In this document: positions 5,682-7,062 of the stretch, piece by piece
Layout: the number at the start of each line of letters is the position of its first letter
Position numbering within the stretch: position 1 is the stretch's first letter
NCBI GenBank assembly: GCA_002429595.1
Contig: DJAM01000123.1
Span: 1-7,062 of the forward strand
From: Coxiellaceae bacterium UBA6002
GTDB lineage: Bacteria > Pseudomonadota > Gammaproteobacteria > UBA6002
Reading direction: 5' to 3'
DNA: 7,062 nucleotides
Made by a program: the position numbers and the translations under genes
The notes under the pieces: model-generated
The model's database searches: none
What the model saw: the letters and a program-made list of their open reading frames with translations, nothing else
What the model was told of the DNA's origin: nothing

Positions 5682-6123
5682 TAACAACATAGAAATTGAC
5701 ATTCAAATAGAGTCATCGGATGACGATATCCCCCCGCCTTCCGATTTGATCTCTTGGACTCATGCTGCATTAGAAACAGACGCTGCGGAAATTACCATTC
5801 GAATAGTGGATGAAGCTGAAAGCGCCTCACTCAATCAACAATATCGCAGTAAACAAGGTCCAACGAATGTGCTTTCTTTTCCAATGAGCTCTCCTCATCA
5901 AGATGCACTCTTGTTGGGTGATATCATTATTTGTGCACCCTTAGTCGCGAAGGAAGCTTCAGTGCAGAACAAACAATGCCATGAACATTGGGCCCATTTA
6001 ACGATTCATGGAATTTTACACTTACAAGGTTATGATCATCAAAATGAACAAGATGCTACACGCATGGAAGCACAAGAAATTGCGATCTTATCTTCGCTTG
6101 GCATCGCAAACCCTTATGATTGA
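5662..6123 (+). CDS. ybeY: Endoribonuclease / rRNA maturation factor YbeY
   Basis: This is a zinc-dependent UPF0054 protein of 153 residues (E. coli 155) needed for 16S rRNA 3'-end maturation and 70S ribosome quality control. The metal-binding motif HGILHLQGYDH supplies His116, His120 and His126. The conserved YRSKQGPTNVLSF block (61-73) carries Arg62, corresponding to the functionally important arginine near position 59 in E. coli. LLGDIIIC follows at 84-91. The ATG at 5662 is chosen because it matches the family length; the frame runs back to 5584 within ybeZ without family similarity. The start lies 20 bases inside the ybeZ end, with only AAAG upstream, so coupling with ybeZ translation is likely. 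The acidic, proline-containing stretch SSDDDIPPP at about 18-26 is a local peculiarity in a variable region. Confidence 0.96.
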   Translation: MTATSVNNNIEIDIQIESSDDDIPPPSDLISWTHAALETDAAEITIRIVDEAESASLNQQYRSKQGPTNVLSFPMSSPHQDALLLGDIIICAPLVAKEASVQNKQCHEHWAHLTIHGILHLQGYDHQNEQDATRMEAQEIAILSSLGIANPYD

Positions 6124-6145
6124 TTCATCACGACTCATTTTTTCT

Positions 6146-6162
6146 AGGAGATTAGCATTAGC
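6146..6162 (+). promoter_or_regulatory. Strong ribosome-binding site of ybeX with stretched spacer
   Basis: AGGAG (6146-6150) is the best Shine-Dalgarno match in the window. The spacer to the ATG at 6163 is 12 bases and consists of ATTAGC twice. A single copy would give a 6-base spacer, so the tandem duplication changes the spacing from near-optimal to long. Confidence 0.7.
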
Positions 6163-6999
6163 ATGACAGAAGATCATTCAAATCAAAAATCTTGGCTAGA
6201 CCGGATTAGCGGGATGCTACATCGCGAACCCCAAGATAGATCGCAACTCATGGAACTTTTACGTCATGCAGTCGGTAAAGAAATTATTGATCTAGACGCC
6301 TTAACCATGATTGAGGGCGTGTTGCAAGTTTCCGAGATTCAGGTCCGCGATATCATGGTACCACGCTCTCAAATGGTGGTAGTAGATCAAGACGCGCCGC
6401 CGCGAGAATTTCTACCTATTATGATTGAATCACAACACTCTCGCTTCCCAGTGATTGGTGAAAATCGCGATGAAGTAATCGGTATATTACTCGCTAAAGA
6501 ATTATTACGATTTACATTTAGTGAAGAAGAAAATTTTAATATCCGAAGTGTGTTACGTCCTGCTCTTTTTATTCCAGAAAGCAAACGTCTCAATGTCTTG
6601 TTAAAAGAATTTCGCTTGAACCGCAATCACATGGCAATTGTCGTGGACGAATACGGCGGTATTTCCGGATTAGTCACAATTGAAGATGTTCTAGAGCAGA
6701 TTGTGGGCGAAATCGAAGACGAATATGATATCGACGATATCTCGACATTTATTCGTAAATTAAGCGATGATTTATACACTGTCAAAGCGCTAACACCGAT
6801 CGAAAAATTCAACGAATATTTTAACACTGATTTTAGTGATGATGATTTTGATACCATTGGCGGGGTCGTCATGCAGCATTTTGGCAAACTACCGAAGAAA
6901 GGTGATAGTATTCAAATTGAGGACTGTAATTTTAAAGTGCTCCACGCTGATAATCGACGCATTCGTTTACTACGGGTGACTTTGCCTAAGAATAAGTAG
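6163..6999 (+). CDS. ybeX: CBS-pair / CorC_HlyC domain protein YbeX (CorC)
   Basis: This soluble CBS-domain protein has 278 residues (E. coli YbeX/CorC 292). The family is linked to magnesium and cobalt efflux or resistance and, in E. coli, to ribosome metabolism alongside YbeY and YbeZ; the biochemical role is not fixed. A short N-terminal helical region (1-60, with REPQDRSQLMELL) leads to VRDIMVPRSQM (61-71) at the start of the first CBS motif, and HSRFPVI and GILLAKELL follow. The second CBS motif includes DEYGG (162-166) and LVTIEDVLEQIVGEIEDEYD, ending at about 189. The C-terminal CorC_HlyC domain (about 200-276) includes FDTIGGVVMQHFGKLP. There is no DUF21 membrane domain, as in E. coli YbeX. 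It starts 39 bases after ybeY with a clear AGGAG. The gene expected next, lnt, is not in the window; repeats follow directly after the stop. Confidence 0.95.
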   Translation: MTEDHSNQKSWLDRISGMLHREPQDRSQLMELLRHAVGKEIIDLDALTMIEGVLQVSEIQVRDIMVPRSQMVVVDQDAPPREFLPIMIESQHSRFPVIGENRDEVIGILLAKELLRFTFSEEENFNIRSVLRPALFIPESKRLNVLLKEFRLNRNHMAIVVDEYGGISGLVTIEDVLEQIVGEIEDEYDIDDISTFIRKLSDDLYTVKALTPIEKFNEYFNTDFSDDDFDTIGGVVMQHFGKLPKKGDSIQIEDCNFKVLHADNRRIRLLRVTLPKNK

Positions 7000-7006
7000 C
7001 ATTTTT

Positions 7007-7062
7007 GTCATTCCCGTTTGGCGTGTCATTCCCTTTTGGCGTGTCATTCCCGCCTTCGCGGG
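7007..7062. repeat. Tandem GTCATTCCC repeats leading into a palindrome cut by the window edge
   Basis: Two 18-base units, 7007-7024 (GTCATTCCCGTTTGGCGT) and 7025-7042 (GTCATTCCCTTTTGGCGT), differ at one base. A third GTCATTCCC begins at 7043, at the same 18-base step, and continues as GCCTTCGCGGG to the edge. That third copy is the left arm, loop and part of the right arm of the palindrome whose right arm is at 7-17. It lies 8 bases after the ybeX stop, so it may form a 3' RNA hairpin, but no terminator U-run is visible. Confidence 0.85.

Overview
The window reads as a stretch of a gammaproteobacterial chromosome of moderate, somewhat AT-leaning composition (my estimate by eye is 40-45% GC). 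All five genes are housekeeping or transport genes. Four of them (PyrG, MiaB, YbeZ, YbeY) and also YbeX match the E. coli proteins closely, motif by motif. The miaB-ybeZ-ybeY-ybeX order is the classic gammaproteobacterial arrangement, which in E. coli is followed by lnt. The YEF...VSPSVM start of the MFS carrier and the overall composition suggest Legionellales or Coxiella-like bacteria, but this placement is tentative.

Layout: positions 1-66 hold a cut palindromic intergenic repeat (1-17) and a second small hairpin repeat (44-64) into which the 3' end of pyrG runs. pyrG (CTP synthase) is on the minus strand, 1708 down to 38. Positions 1709-2027 form a 319-base divergent intergenic region. 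It holds a probable sigma70 promoter for pyrG, a large inverted array of GGGAAC-type hexamers, and a probable promoter for the rightward genes. Rightward come an MFS transporter (2028-3320), miaB (3317-4651), a phoH-like ybeZ (4713-5681, probably starting at TTG), ybeY (5662-6123) and ybeX/corC (6163-6999). Positions 7007-7062 hold repeated GTCATTCCC half-palindromes up to the window edge. No tRNA, rRNA, CRISPR array, transposase or phage gene is visible.

How the genes fit together: miaB modifies tRNA (ms2i6A37). YbeZ, YbeY and YbeX form an RNA-processing and ribosome-maturation group with a magnesium/cobalt-resistance-type CBS protein. The MFS gene shares an ATGA stop-start overlap with miaB, so the five rightward genes look like one transcription unit, with a transporter added in front of a translation-quality operon. 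pyrG is transcribed away from them and supplies CTP.

The two most interesting signals are in the divergent region. First, the pyrG leader looks like the E. coli pyrC/pyrD control device: a C-run at the expected transcription start, and a CCGG near the start that can pair with a CCGG next to the ribosome-binding region. Here it stands in front of the gene that makes CTP itself. Second, the two hexamer arrays are arranged so that each promoter is preceded by GGGAAC repeats in the same polarity. Together they can form a stem of about 36-41 base pairs. I see no wholly new protein system here.
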